A stretch of 64,000 bases of DNA, from contig NZ_VHJK01000001.1 of NCBI RefSeq assembly GCF_007004095.1, positions 1,368,501 to 1,432,500 on the forward strand. Direction: 5' to 3'. The position numbers and the translations under genes were made by a program. This DNA is from Erythrobacter insulae. Its GTDB lineage: Bacteria; Pseudomonadota; Alphaproteobacteria; Sphingomonadales; Sphingomonadaceae. Of the stretch, positions 29,634-38,356 are shown piece by piece. The notes under the pieces are model-generated. The model was not told where the DNA came from, made no database searches, and saw nothing but the letters and a program-made list of their open reading frames with translations. How positions within the stretch are numbered: position 1 is the stretch's first letter; each line of letters starts with the position of its first letter.

Positions 29634-30959
29634 ATGACCATAACCCGTTTTGCCCCGTCACCCACGGGCCGGCTGCATGTCGGCAATATCCGCACCGCAC
29701 TTCACAACTGGATGCTCGCTCAAAAAGCGGGCGGTCAGTTTATCTTGCGCATCGACGACACTGATGCTGCACGAAGCAAGGAGGAATATGTCGAGGCAAT
29801 CCGCGCGGACCTTGAATGGCTTGGCATCGAGGCTGACCGTGAAGAGCGCCAATCGGAACGCCTCGACCGGTACGAGGCGGCTTTCAATTCATTGCGCGAA
29901 GCGGGCCGTATTTATCCGGCCTATGAAACCCAGCAAGAACTTGAGCTGAAGCGCAAAGTGTTGCTGGGCCGGGGTCTCCCGCCGATTTATGATCGCGGCG
30001 CGCTGGAACTCAGCGATACCGAACGCGCCCAGAAAGAGGCAGACGGTGTTCAGCCGCACTGGCGTTTTAAGCTCGATCATGATGAGCCGATCCAATGGGA
30101 AGACGGCGTGCGCGGCATCGCCAAATTCGATCCAAAGCTGCTTTCTGATCCGGTGATCCGGCGCGCCGATGGGTCGTGGTTGTATATGCTGCCGAGCACC
30201 GTCGATGATATCGACATGGGCATCACACAGGTTTTGCGCGGCGAAGATCACGTATCCAACACGGCTGTTCAGATTCAAATGTTCACCGCCATGGGTGCGG
30301 CGGTTCCCGCATTTGCCCATGAAGCCTTGCTGGTCGGCAAAGAGGGTAAGCTGTCGAAGCGCCTGGGGTCTTTGGGCTGCGACACGTTCCGTGAAAAGGG
30401 GATCGAACCCGAAGCCATTCTGGCCTTGCTGTCGCGGCTTGGCACATCACTGCCTGTCGAACCGATCACCGACCGCGATGTGTTGCTCGACACCTTTGAT
30501 CTGACAACGTTCGGGCGTGCTCCGGCCAAGTTTGACGACGCCGATTTGGACCGGATCAACACGGCGATTGTCCACGGTTTGCCCTACGATGCGGTCAAAC
30601 ATCGCCTGCCCGAAGGCATGGACGAAGCCGGTTGGCATGCGGTGCAGCCAAACATCGCAATTGTCGATGAAGTATCCGAATGGTGGCGGCTGGTTACAGG
30701 CCCGATTGAGCAACCGGAATTCGAAGCGGAAGATAAAGCCTATCTGGCAGAAGCAGTGCAGGCGCTTTCATGGAGTGATGATCCATGGTCCGGCCTGACT
30801 TCAGCGTTGAAAGAAAGCACTGGCCGGAAAGGCAAGGCATTGTTCTTGCCGCTGCGCCAGGCTCTTACGGGTATGAATCACGGTCCTGACATGGGCGAAT
30901 TGCTGCCATTAATTGGTGAAGCCGAGGCCAAAGCGCGGCTGGACCGCGCCGCATCATGA
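29634..30959 (+). CDS. gltX: glutamyl-tRNA synthetase (short, second-type GluRS)
   Basis: A 441-aa class I synthetase charging tRNA with glutamate. The HIGH box is HVGN within FAPSPTGRLHVGNIRT, and the KMSKS box is KLSKR. Length is shorter than the E. coli enzyme (471). Many alphaproteobacteria have two GluRS enzymes, one of them charging tRNA-Gln for later amidation; this short form could be either. It overlaps the next gene by 4 bp (ATGA), so the two are translationally coupled. Confidence 0.93.
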   Translation: MTITRFAPSPTGRLHVGNIRTALHNWMLAQKAGGQFILRIDDTDAARSKEEYVEAIRADLEWLGIEADREERQSERLDRYEAAFNSLREAGRIYPAYETQQELELKRKVLLGRGLPPIYDRGALELSDTERAQKEADGVQPHWRFKLDHDEPIQWEDGVRGIAKFDPKLLSDPVIRRADGSWLYMLPSTVDDIDMGITQVLRGEDHVSNTAVQIQMFTAMGAAVPAFAHEALLVGKEGKLSKRLGSLGCDTFREKGIEPEAILALLSRLGTSLPVEPITDRDVLLDTFDLTTFGRAPAKFDDADLDRINTAIVHGLPYDAVKHRLPEGMDEAGWHAVQPNIAIVDEVSEWWRLVTGPIEQPEFEAEDKAYLAEAVQALSWSDDPWSGLTSALKESTGRKGKALFLPLRQALTGMNHGPDMGELLPLIGEAEAKARLDRAAS

Positions 30960-31336
30960 GCAATACCGGTTTAGCCCGGCAGCTCTTCACAGCTTTCGCC
31001 GCAGGCGATGCCGATGCTGCCCGCGCGGTCTGTTCGCCGGATATGACGGGCAGCCAGAATGGCGGTCCGGCCATGGGTCTGGAAACCATTTTACACTTTG
31101 CAGTCGCAGTCAAAAATGCGGCCCCTGATTTCCGCTATGAGGATATCGTCTGCTCCGCGACAGAAACGGGCTTTGTTGAAGAACACCGCGTTCGGGCGAC
31201 GTTTGGCGATGGTAGCGAGCTTGATCTGCTGGTGTGTATCGTCGCCGATGTGCAGCACGGTAAAATCTCGGCACTGCGCGAATACTTCGATACAGCAGCA
31301 GCCGCTGCCTTGGGAAAGGCGCTGGGCCGGGCCTGA
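30956..31336 (+). CDS. NTF2/SnoaL-like small protein
   Basis: A 126-aa cone-fold protein of the ketosteroid isomerase/SnoaL superfamily. It has LFTAFAAGDADAARAVCSPDM near the start, a central helix, and HGKISALREYFDTAAA at the end, which is the typical final strand. No catalytic Asp pair can be assigned with certainty. Its start overlaps the gltX stop. Function is unknown; coupling to gltX may be only positional. Convergent with pyk, 22 bp apart. Confidence 0.75.
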   Translation: MSNTGLARQLFTAFAAGDADAARAVCSPDMTGSQNGGPAMGLETILHFAVAVKNAAPDFRYEDIVCSATETGFVEEHRVRATFGDGSELDLLVCIVADVQHGKISALREYFDTAAAAALGKALGRA

Positions 31337-31358
31337 TCCAGGCACCGACCCTCTCCCT

Positions 31359-32840
31359 TTATTCTTCGTGCTTGTCCAGTTCCGCCCCGGTCAGGGTTAC
31401 GACATGCAGTAGGTTGGTTGAACCCGGTGTTCCAAAGGGTACGCCAGCGAGCACAATCTGCTTTGATCCCGCTTTACCAAAACCATGCCGCAGAGCCATG
31501 CGTTTGCCCTTGGCGATCATCTCTTCAAAGCTGCCGATGTCCTTTGTTGTGACGGCGTGTGTCCCCCAAAGCAGCGCGACCCGCCTTGCAGTGCGAATGG
31601 ATGGAGTAAGCACCAGCACCGGCGTATCGGGCCGTTCGCGGGCAACGCGGCGCGCAGTGGAGCCTGAATCTGTGAAAACGGTGATGGCGCTGATCGAAAC
31701 GGTGTCGGCAATCGTCATACAGCTATGCGCCAGTGCATCGGATGTTGTCGCATCGGGCGGCGTCTCAAGGAACCGTACCCGTTTCAGGTAATCCTCATCA
31801 CTTTCGACCTGACGCGCGATGCTGTGCATCATGGCCACCGATTCCTCAGGCCATTCGCCCGCTGCGCTCTCTGCGGAAAGCATGACAGCATCGGCGCCGT
31901 CATAGACGGCATTGGCAACGTCGGACACTTCGGCGCGGGTCGGGATCGGGCTTTCAATCATCGATTCCAGCATTTGCGTTGCGACAATTACCGGTTTGCC
32001 AGCGCGGCGCGATGCATTGACGATCTTCTTCTGCAAAGGCGGAACCTCTTGCGGTTCCAACTCGACACCCAGATCGCCGCGTGCAACCATGATCCCGTCG
32101 GACAAATCAATAATATCCGCGAGCCGATTGACTGCCATTGGCTTTTCAATTTTTGCGCACAATGCGACCGATTTGCCCCCGTGTGCGGTTACCAATTTAC
32201 GGGCTTCGGCCATATCATCGGGGCGTTGGACAAACGAAAGAGCGATCCAGTCGGCCCCGTGCTCGACCGCAAAGGCCAGATCTCGGCGGTCTTTTTCGGT
32301 CAGCGCGGGGATCGGCACTTCGGCATCGGGCACGTTCACCCCTTTGCGATCCGAAATGACCCCGCCAACCTCGGCGGTGCAGAAGATGCGGTTCTCATCC
32401 GCTTCCTTTACCCGCAGCCGAATTTTGCCATCATTGATCAACAGGCGCTGTCCGCGTTCCATGATGCCGAATAATTCAGGGTGGGGCAGGCAGACGCGGT
32501 TATCATCGCCGGGCGCTGGATCACGGTCTAGCGTGAAATGCGCCGAATGTTTGATAATAGCCTTGCCGCCTTGGAAAGTGCCGACGCGCAATTTTGGACC
32601 CTGTAGATCGGCGAGGATCGCGATTGGTCGGTGAAACTCTTTTTCCAGCGCACGTATCGCCGTGATTGCCTGCGCATGATCGGCGTGGTCACCGTGGCTC
32701 ATATTAACGCGGAACGCGTCTGCCCCCGCCTTGAAAAGCCTTCGCAGCATTTCGGGCGAACGGCTGGCTGGGCCAATCGTCGCCAGAATCTTGACCTTGC
32801 GACCGCGCGGGTCGATCCGAGTGTGATCGCGTTTTGCCAT
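31359..32840 (-). CDS. pyk: pyruvate kinase
   Basis: A 493-aa glycolytic enzyme that converts phosphoenolpyruvate and ADP to pyruvate and ATP. Motifs: KILATIGPASRSPEML and FRVNMSHGDH near the start, the K+/Mg2+ loop KIEKPMAVNRLADIIDLSDG, VARGDLGVEL, and ATQMLESMIESPIPTRAE. An ATG at 32855 would add five residues, but GGGA precedes the ATG at 32840, so that start is preferred. Length and domains are normal for the homotetrameric enzyme. Confidence 0.95.
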   Translation of the reverse strand: MAKRDHTRIDPRGRKVKILATIGPASRSPEMLRRLFKAGADAFRVNMSHGDHADHAQAITAIRALEKEFHRPIAILADLQGPKLRVGTFQGGKAIIKHSAHFTLDRDPAPGDDNRVCLPHPELFGIMERGQRLLINDGKIRLRVKEADENRIFCTAEVGGVISDRKGVNVPDAEVPIPALTEKDRRDLAFAVEHGADWIALSFVQRPDDMAEARKLVTAHGGKSVALCAKIEKPMAVNRLADIIDLSDGIMVARGDLGVELEPQEVPPLQKKIVNASRRAGKPVIVATQMLESMIESPIPTRAEVSDVANAVYDGADAVMLSAESAAGEWPEESVAMMHSIARQVESDEDYLKRVRFLETPPDATTSDALAHSCMTIADTVSISAITVFTDSGSTARRVARERPDTPVLVLTPSIRTARRVALLWGTHAVTTKDIGSFEEMIAKGKRMALRHGFGKAGSKQIVLAGVPFGTPGSTNLLHVVTLTGAELDKHEE

Positions 32841-32905
32841 CAATTCCCTATCCATTGTGAAGGACTGCTATGGCATGGAAGTATTGCAACTCAAGGAATA
32901 GTCAC

Positions 32906-33241
32906 ATGCAAAATCATTCTGCGGATACGAATTCAACCGATCCCCTCGATATGCTCGATGATGCGGTCGCTGCGGCGGCTTTTCGCCGCACGGTGCGCCA
33001 TTTGCGCCACCGTCACGATGCCCAGAACATCCAGCTGATGGGTCTTGCGGGGTTTTGCCGCAATTGTCTGGCGGACTGGATCCGCGATGCCGGTTTTGAA
33101 GGCGACAAGTCGGCAGCGCGCGAAGTGATTCACGGCATGTCCGCTGAAGAATGGAAATCGACCCGTCAGAAACCGGCTACCGATGAACAAATCGCAGCAA
33201 TGGAAGCGAGTTTGGCGAAAAACAAAGCTGACCTGCTTTAA
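32906..33241 (+). CDS. DUF1244 protein
   Basis: A 111-aa soluble protein. The DUF1244 core is FRRTVRHLRHRHDAQNIQL, then GLAGFCRNCLADWI, with two conserved Cys in the CRNC motif. Found widely in proteobacteria; no function is established. I chose the ATG at 32906, which has AAGGAA upstream, over an open GTG- or ATG-type start at 32870. Divergent from pyk across 65 bp, so both promoters must be there. Confidence 0.87.
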   Translation: MQNHSADTNSTDPLDMLDDAVAAAAFRRTVRHLRHRHDAQNIQLMGLAGFCRNCLADWIRDAGFEGDKSAAREVIHGMSAEEWKSTRQKPATDEQIAAMEASLAKNKADLL

Positions 33242-33335
33242 TTTGCCCCTTTTTGAGATTGCACCCTTTCGCGGCTGCGAGGCTGCGCGTATCCGGTGCA
33301 TCGACTGATTCTCAATCCACCGGAGACCTGACGAA

Positions 33336-33572
33336 ATGGCTGAAGCCACCGATGATCGCCTGCGCCTTTTGATCGAGCGCATCGAACGCCTTGAAGAAGA
33401 GAAAAAGGGTATCGCAGACGATATTCGCGATGTGTATGCCGAGGCGAAAGCCGTTGGTTATGATGCGAAAATCATGCGCCAGATCGTGCGTCTGCGCAAA
33501 ATGAAGCCGGATGATCGCAGCGAGCAAGAGATCATTCTTGAAACCTATAAAGCCGCTCTCGGCATGGGTTAA
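33336..33572 (+). CDS. gapR: GapR-like nucleoid-associated protein (DUF2312)
   Basis: A 78-aa protein, almost all coiled-coil then a basic helix: [49 protein letters not shown]. Family knowledge: in Caulobacter, GapR binds AT-rich overtwisted DNA ahead of replication and transcription forks and is near-essential. The DUF2312 family is a strong marker of alphaproteobacteria. The name is by family; no specific function was tested here. Confidence 0.9.
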   Translation: MAEATDDRLRLLIERIERLEEEKKGIADDIRDVYAEAKAVGYDAKIMRQIVRLRKMKPDDRSEQEIILETYKAALGMG

Positions 33573-33602
33573 GCGCGCGCATCCGTTGATTCATCCTCTT
33601 TG

Positions 33603-33622
33603 TGTCTTATGATGATAAGACA
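33603..33622. promoter_or_regulatory. perfect 8-bp inverted repeat before the YbjQ-family gene
   Basis: TGTCTTAT-GATG-ATAAGACA, ending 22 bp before the ATG and 10 bp before the SD. It could be an operator or a translation-controlling hairpin. Confidence 0.45.
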
Positions 33623-33644
33623 GCAATCTAGAGAGGAATTATCA

Positions 33645-33992
33645 ATGGCAGGACCATGGAAAGACGCGCGCAGCGTTATCGTCAGCACCACCCCCACGCT
33701 TGAGGGGCGCCCGATCCAGGAATATCTCGGCGTTATCACGGGCGAAGTGATCGTTGGCGCCAATGTGTTCCGTGATCTTTTCGCCAGTGTGCGTGATATC
33801 GTGGGCGGACGCTCTGGTAGCTACGAACGCATTCTGGCTGATGCCCGCAATCAGGCGATCGAGGAATTGCAGGCCGAGGCGGCGAGCCGCGGCGGCAATG
33901 CGGTCGTTGCCATTGATCTTGATTACGAGGTGATCGGCGCGAACGGTTCGATGCTGATGGTGTCGGCCAGCGGGACAGCTGTCAGGGTCTGA
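33645..33992 (+). CDS. YbjQ/UPF0145 family protein
   Basis: A 115-aa protein of the DUF74/UPF0145 family: [51 protein letters not shown], then a long helix and [13 protein letters not shown]. It is believed to form pentameric rings in related structures, but its role is unclear. SD AGAGGA lies 8 nt before the ATG at 33645; longer starts are unlikely. Convergent with the CPBP gene, with adjoining stops. Confidence 0.88.
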   Translation: MAGPWKDARSVIVSTTPTLEGRPIQEYLGVITGEVIVGANVFRDLFASVRDIVGGRSGSYERILADARNQAIEELQAEAASRGGNAVVAIDLDYEVIGANGSMLMVSASGTAVRV

Positions 33993-34796
33993 TCATGCTC
34001 CGGCCTCGCTAGCCATTGCGAGCGAGGCGAGGCCGATGGCAATGCCATTATGCAGGGCATGAATGGCAATCGCCGTCCATAACCCATAATGCACGCGCAA
34101 ATAGGCCGCGATCGACCCTAGCACGAATTGCGGCAGCACGAGCGGCAGCAGGACAAAGAATGATCCTTCTGTGTAATTTGCAAAATGCACCAGCGCGAAG
34201 GCGGCACTGCTAAGCCAGAATGCGCCGGGAAAGATTGTTTTGAACCAGGCCGCCGGGCCGCTTTTCCAAACCGCGATCATGGCAATCAGTGACACGGCCA
34301 GTCCGCCAAGTATCGCAAGGCCTACGCCAATCTCGGCCGCTTCGCCGGTGCGCGATACGCCCAGAAAAGCGGCGATTACGCCTGCGATCAGCATGATCGG
34401 GATAACAATCAGATAGCGCGGCCTGCCCGATAGCCAGCTGCGGAAAACCAGCTCTTCGATCAGCGGCGCGCCGATGACGATGAGAAAGACCGTGCTCAGG
34501 TTAAGCTCAAGCGTGGCGTTAAGGTTTTCGGGAAGCTCAACCCCGACTGCGACGAGGGTCAATAATCCGCCGAGAAATACGAACAGAAAGATCAGGTCCA
34601 GGCCCAGCAGCCGGGCAACTGCTACACCGCCAGCTCGCATAGGGGCGCGCGCCTCTGGCAGTACGGGGCGCTTTAAAAACTCGGCAAAGGCGCGCCATTC
34701 GGCGCGTAGGGTAACCGTGCTCAGCTGCGCAATCGGGGCATTGACGCCTGATCCTGATGCAGAGCCCGAAGTTGGACTTGTGATTTCACCTGTCAT
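33993..34796 (-). CDS. CPBP-family intramembrane metalloprotease
   Basis: A 267-aa protein with about 7-8 hydrophobic helices. CAAX-protease/Abi motifs: [12 protein letters not shown] (EExxxR, motif 1), FALVHFAN (FxxxH, motif 2) and [11 protein letters not shown] (HxxxN/B-type, motif 3). The catalytic Glu and His residues appear complete. Eukaryotic relatives process prenylated proteins; bacterial ones have roles such as bacteriocin self-protection. The target here is unknown. Divergent from yebC across 64 bp. Confidence 0.85.
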   Translation of the reverse strand: MTGEITSPTSGSASGSGVNAPIAQLSTVTLRAEWRAFAEFLKRPVLPEARAPMRAGGVAVARLLGLDLIFLFVFLGGLLTLVAVGVELPENLNATLELNLSTVFLIVIGAPLIEELVFRSWLSGRPRYLIVIPIMLIAGVIAAFLGVSRTGEAAEIGVGLAILGGLAVSLIAMIAVWKSGPAAWFKTIFPGAFWLSSAAFALVHFANYTEGSFFVLLPLVLPQFVLGSIAAYLRVHYGLWTAIAIHALHNGIAIGLASLAMASEAGA

Positions 34797-34860
34797 GCGG
34801 CTAATGAACCCCTATATTTTCAGCTCCGCTATATTCCATAACGGCTTACAAAGAGTTCCC

Positions 34861-35607
34861 ATGGCAGGCCATTCCAAATTCAAAAACATCATGCACCGCA
34901 AAGGTGCGCAGGACAAAAAGCGTTCGAACCTGTTTTCGAAACTGTCGCGCGAAATCACCGTGGCGGCGAAAATGGGTACGCCTGATCCGGATATGAATCC
35001 GCGTCTGCGACTGGCGGTGAACACCGCAAAAGCGCAATCGATGCCGAAGGACAACATCCAGCGCGCGATTGATAAAGCGACCGCCGGTGATGACGAGAAT
35101 TATGAAGAAGTTCGCTACGAAGGCTATGGTCCCGGCGGCAGCGCGATCATCGTGGAAACGCTGACCGACAACCGCAACCGCACCGCCACCGCTGTTCGCA
35201 CGGCATTCAGCAAACATGGCGGCAATCTGGGTACCGAAGGGTCTGTGCAGCACGGCTTTGAACGGCTTGGCCTGATCGAATATCCTGCGGATGCGGGCGA
35301 CGAAGACACTGTGCTCGAAGCGGCAATGGAAGCAGGCGCAGAAGATATCGAAAGCTCGGAAGATGGTCACACGATCTGGACCGCTGCCGATGATCTGCAT
35401 CAGGTCGCAAGCGATCTTGAGAAATCTCTGGGTGAAGCATCGAATGTGAAGCTTGCTTGGAAGCCCAACATCACCGTCGACATGGATGAGAAAGGCGCTG
35501 GCACCCTGCTTAAGCTGATCGATGTTCTTGATGATGATGATGATGTTCAAACCGTGTGGGGCAATTACGAAATCAGCGATGAAGTGATGGACAAGCTGGA
35601 CGCGTGA
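34861..35607 (+). CDS. yebC: YebC/PmpR/TACO1-family regulator
   Basis: A 248-aa protein with the standard start [20 protein letters not shown], the central segment [14 protein letters not shown], and the acidic region [11 protein letters not shown] near the end. Recent work on the family links it to resolution of ribosome stalls at proline stretches; older reports describe DNA-binding repressors. An open frame extends upstream to 34474 but overlaps the divergent protease gene, so the ATG at 34861 is the real start. Next to ruvC as in many bacteria, here with a micro-ORF between. Confidence 0.95.
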   Translation: MAGHSKFKNIMHRKGAQDKKRSNLFSKLSREITVAAKMGTPDPDMNPRLRLAVNTAKAQSMPKDNIQRAIDKATAGDDENYEEVRYEGYGPGGSAIIVETLTDNRNRTATAVRTAFSKHGGNLGTEGSVQHGFERLGLIEYPADAGDEDTVLEAAMEAGAEDIESSEDGHTIWTAADDLHQVASDLEKSLGEASNVKLAWKPNITVDMDEKGAGTLLKLIDVLDDDDDVQTVWGNYEISDEVMDKLDA

Positions 35608-35696
35608 GCTGGCGTGAGTGGCTGTTCGCGGCTGCTCTCGGCCTGGCGTTTCTGACCGCTGCTGTCTGGCGACTGGGATTTAGGATCGGTCTGTGA
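35604..35696 (+). CDS. 30-aa membrane micro-ORF between yebC and ruvC
   Basis: A GTG at 35604 overlaps the yebC stop (GTGA), and the TGA at 35694-35696 overlaps the ruvC GTG start (GTGA again). The product has one hydrophobic helix, [17 protein letters not shown], and a basic C-terminus, the shape of a small single-pass membrane peptide. No clear SD of its own, so translation would rely on coupling from yebC. No family recognised. The double overlap could also be chance, since it lies in a short intergenic gap. Confidence 0.45.
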   Translation: MSWREWLFAAALGLAFLTAAVWRLGFRIGL

Positions 35697-36166
35697 TTAT
35701 CCTTGGCCTTGATCCATCGTTAAGCTGCACCGGCTGGGGCGTAATTCGATCCGAAGGATCGCGCATCGCACATATTGCCAATGGTCAGATCAAAACCGTC
35801 GCCAAGGCGCCGATGGTTGAACGCCTGCACCAGCTGCATGAGGCGGTAAGCGCGGTAATCACCGCACATGCGCCAGACCGTGCGGCTTGCGAAGAGGTGT
35901 TCGTTAACAAGAACCCGCAGTCGACGCTTAAACTCGCGCAAGCGCGCGGGGCAGTGCTGGCCGGATGCGGGGCCAAAGGATTGATCGTGAGCGAGCACGC
36001 TGCACGTCTCGTCAAAAAGGCCGTTGTCGGTACCGGCGGGGCAGACAAGGCGCAGGTTCAGGCAATGCTTAAAGTGTTGTTGCCGGGTGCCGATATCGCT
36101 GGCGCCGATGCCGCAGATGCGCTTGCCGTGGCCATCGCAGATGCGCATCTAAGCAAACAGTTTTGA
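35693..36166 (+). CDS. ruvC: Holliday junction endonuclease RuvC
   Basis: A 157-aa resolvase that nicks four-way junctions together with RuvAB. Catalytic acids are visible: Asp7 in ILGLDPSLSCTGWG, Glu in CEEVFVNKNP, and an Asp pair in GADAADALAVAIADA near the end. It starts at GTG with AGGA 7 nt upstream. ruvA and ruvB are not in this window immediately downstream, which differs from the common ruvCAB order. Confidence 0.95.
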   Translation: MIILGLDPSLSCTGWGVIRSEGSRIAHIANGQIKTVAKAPMVERLHQLHEAVSAVITAHAPDRAACEEVFVNKNPQSTLKLAQARGAVLAGCGAKGLIVSEHAARLVKKAVVGTGGADKAQVQAMLKVLLPGADIAGADAADALAVAIADAHLSKQF

Positions 36167-36186
36167 AAAACGAAAAGAGTCCTTGC

Positions 36187-36534
36187 ATGATCCATCTCTA
36201 TGGAATTCCCAATTGCGACACTGTCAAAAAAGCGCGCAAATGGCTGGATGCGCAAGGCAGGGATTACGCCTTTCACGACTACAAGAAAGAAAGCCCCGAT
36301 CCGGCCAAGGTGAAGGAATGGATCGCGGATAAAGGCGTCGATGTCGTGCTCAACAAACGCGGCACCACATTTCGCAAACTGTCCGATTCTGAAAAGGCGG
36401 ATGCGGCGGATAGTCACAAAGCCGTAAGCTTGCTGGTTCAGCACCCTTCAATGATCAAGCGTCCAGTGGTCGAGCATCCGAATGGCATTCTGGTCGGTTT
36501 CAAGGAAGATGAATGGTCCGCAGTATTATCCTGA
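36187..36534 (+). CDS. ArsC/Spx-family (YffB-like) protein
   Basis: A 115-aa thioredoxin-fold protein with a single redox Cys in YGIPNCDTVKKARKWL. The segment ending KRPVVEHPNGILVGF is the normal ArsC-family C-terminal block. In the YffB subgroup the partner is probably glutathione rather than arsenate. I chose the ATG at 36187; a TTG at 36163 is in frame but overlaps the ruvC stop. Its 3' end overlaps the glpQ-like gene by 22 bp. Confidence 0.88.
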   Translation: MIHLYGIPNCDTVKKARKWLDAQGRDYAFHDYKKESPDPAKVKEWIADKGVDVVLNKRGTTFRKLSDSEKADAADSHKAVSLLVQHPSMIKRPVVEHPNGILVGFKEDEWSAVLS

Positions 36535-37550
36535 GCGCCTGTGCGCTCGCCCTCGCATTTCCGGTATCTGTCATGGCTCAGAATGATCCTCTGGTAATCG
36601 CGCACCGCGGTGCGAGCGGGGAACGGCCCGAACATACGCTTGCGGCCTATGAGCTATCGATCGAGCTTGGCGCCGATTATATCGAGCCTGATCTTGTTGT
36701 GACCAAGGATCTGGAGCTGGTTTCGCGGCATGAAAATGAATTGTCCGGTACAACCGACATCGCATCGCGCGAAGAATTTGAAGATCGCCGCCGCGACAAG
36801 ATGATCGATGGCCAGCGCGTTGCAGGCTGGTTTGCCGAAGATTTCACCTTGGCAGAGCTGCGCACGTTGCGAGCAAAGGAGCGCGTGCCCAGCTCCCGGC
36901 CTGATAACACCCGCTATAACGGGCTTTATCAAGTGCCCACGCTGGCGGAGATTGTGCAGCTGATCCGCGCGAAAGAGGCCGAAACCGGCCGCCGGATTGG
37001 CCTCTATCCGGAGCTGAAACACCCGACCTTTCTATTGGAAGATGCCGGAATAGATATTGTCGATCTGGTGCTGCGTGCCTTGCGCGATCTGAATATCGAA
37101 CCGGACGATCCAATGTACATACAAAGTTTTGAAGTGGGTGTGTTGCAACGGCTTAATCAGCGCAGCGATTACAAGCTGGTGCAGCTGATCCATCCAGATG
37201 GCGGCCCCGCTGATGAACTGGATATGCGCTATGCCGAAATGGTGACGCCGACTGGTTTGACCGAAATTGCCGAATATGCAGACGGCATCGGCCCGTGGCT
37301 TGGTTATGTAATTGATCCGGTGACGATGGAGCAAACCACTCTTGTCGCGGATGCTCATGCGCTTGGGCTGAAAGTCCATCTCTGGACGTTACGCAAAGAA
37401 AACGGATTTTTGCCTGCCGCGCTTCAGGCCGAAGGGGGACCGTCGGCGGATGGACAATACAAATTGCTGTGGGCCAAGGCGCTGGCTAGCGGCGCAGACG
37501 GGTTCTTCACCGACAATGTCCGTGAATTTATCGAATTGAAGGCTGAGTGA
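36513..37550 (+). CDS. glpQ: periplasmic glycerophosphodiester phosphodiesterase
   Basis: A 345-aa exported enzyme. The signal peptide is residues ~1-22 (ALAFPVSVMAQ). The GDPD core has VIAHRGASGERPEHTLAAY (catalytic His and metal ligands), DYIEPDLVVTKD, and YPELKHP, with FFTDNVREF near the end. It hydrolyses deacylated phospholipids to glycerol-3-phosphate and alcohol. The length and the large insertion after the first strand match the periplasmic GlpQ class. It overlaps the preceding gene by 22 bp. Confidence 0.92.
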   Translation: MVRSIILSACALALAFPVSVMAQNDPLVIAHRGASGERPEHTLAAYELSIELGADYIEPDLVVTKDLELVSRHENELSGTTDIASREEFEDRRRDKMIDGQRVAGWFAEDFTLAELRTLRAKERVPSSRPDNTRYNGLYQVPTLAEIVQLIRAKEAETGRRIGLYPELKHPTFLLEDAGIDIVDLVLRALRDLNIEPDDPMYIQSFEVGVLQRLNQRSDYKLVQLIHPDGGPADELDMRYAEMVTPTGLTEIAEYADGIGPWLGYVIDPVTMEQTTLVADAHALGLKVHLWTLRKENGFLPAALQAEGGPSADGQYKLLWAKALASGADGFFTDNVREFIELKAE

Positions 37551-37553
37551 TAT

Positions 37554-38306
37554 TTAACTCTTAAGCCGCGCGCTCAGGATGTAATTGAGCGCGTCATTAT
37601 CCGACAGGTGCAGCCCTTTACCGATTCCATAGGCAATTCCGCGCTGCTGTGTGATTTCAAGCCCGACTTCGGAAAGCAGATCTGCGAATTCGTCTGGCGT
37701 GATGAAATCGCTCCAATGGTGCGTGCCTTTGGGTACGTATCCAATCGCTTCTGCTGCACCGACCAGCAGGATGCGCGATGCAGCGGTGCGATTGGGTGTC
37801 GACATGATCAGCAGGCCGCCGGGGGCAATTCGCGCCGCAACGTCCTTTAGGAAAGCACGCTTGTCCGCGACATGCTCGATAACCTCAAGACACGTGACCA
37901 GATCAAACTGTCCAATGTCGAGGCTTGCGACCTCCCCGGCCATATACCGGATATCCAGACCGCTCGCCTCTGCATGGGTGGCTGCGACAGAAACATTCTC
38001 GGCCGAGGCATCGACCCCGGTCACTTCTGCGCCAAGACGCGATAAAGGTTCGCACACCAGCCCCGCGCCGCAGCCAATATCGAGCGCGGATTTTCCGGCA
38101 AGTGGTTTGAGGCTGCGCGAATCGATTCCTTCATCGGCACCCCAATGAGCGTCAATTGCACTGCGAATAAACTGCATCCGCACAGGGTTGACCTGATGCA
38201 GCGAGGCCATTTTTCCCTTAGGATTCCACCAATCCCGCGCGAGGCCGGAGAAGAATTCCGCCTCTTCCGGACGGATAGTAACATTTGATACGTTTGCGTT
38301 TCCCAT
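37554..38306 (-). CDS. ubiG: ubiquinone biosynthesis O-methyltransferase
   Basis: A 250-aa SAM-dependent enzyme that performs both O-methylations in ubiquinone synthesis. It has WWNPKGKMASLHQVNPVRM near the start, the SAM loop LDIGCGAGLVCEPLSRLG, and VEVIEHV-type segment LEVIEHVADKRAFL. SD AAGGAG lies 5 nt before the ATG. Its stop is 3 bp from the convergent glpQ stop; 50 bp separate it from the divergent lysC. Confidence 0.93.
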   Translation of the reverse strand: MGNANVSNVTIRPEEAEFFSGLARDWWNPKGKMASLHQVNPVRMQFIRSAIDAHWGADEGIDSRSLKPLAGKSALDIGCGAGLVCEPLSRLGAEVTGVDASAENVSVAATHAEASGLDIRYMAGEVASLDIGQFDLVTCLEVIEHVADKRAFLKDVAARIAPGGLLIMSTPNRTAASRILLVGAAEAIGYVPKGTHHWSDFITPDEFADLLSEVGLEITQQRGIAYGIGKGLHLSDNDALNYILSARLKS

Positions 38307-38356
38307 TGATGCTCCTTAACAGCGCGCGAGCGCACTAACCAGCGGGAGCTTGGGCT

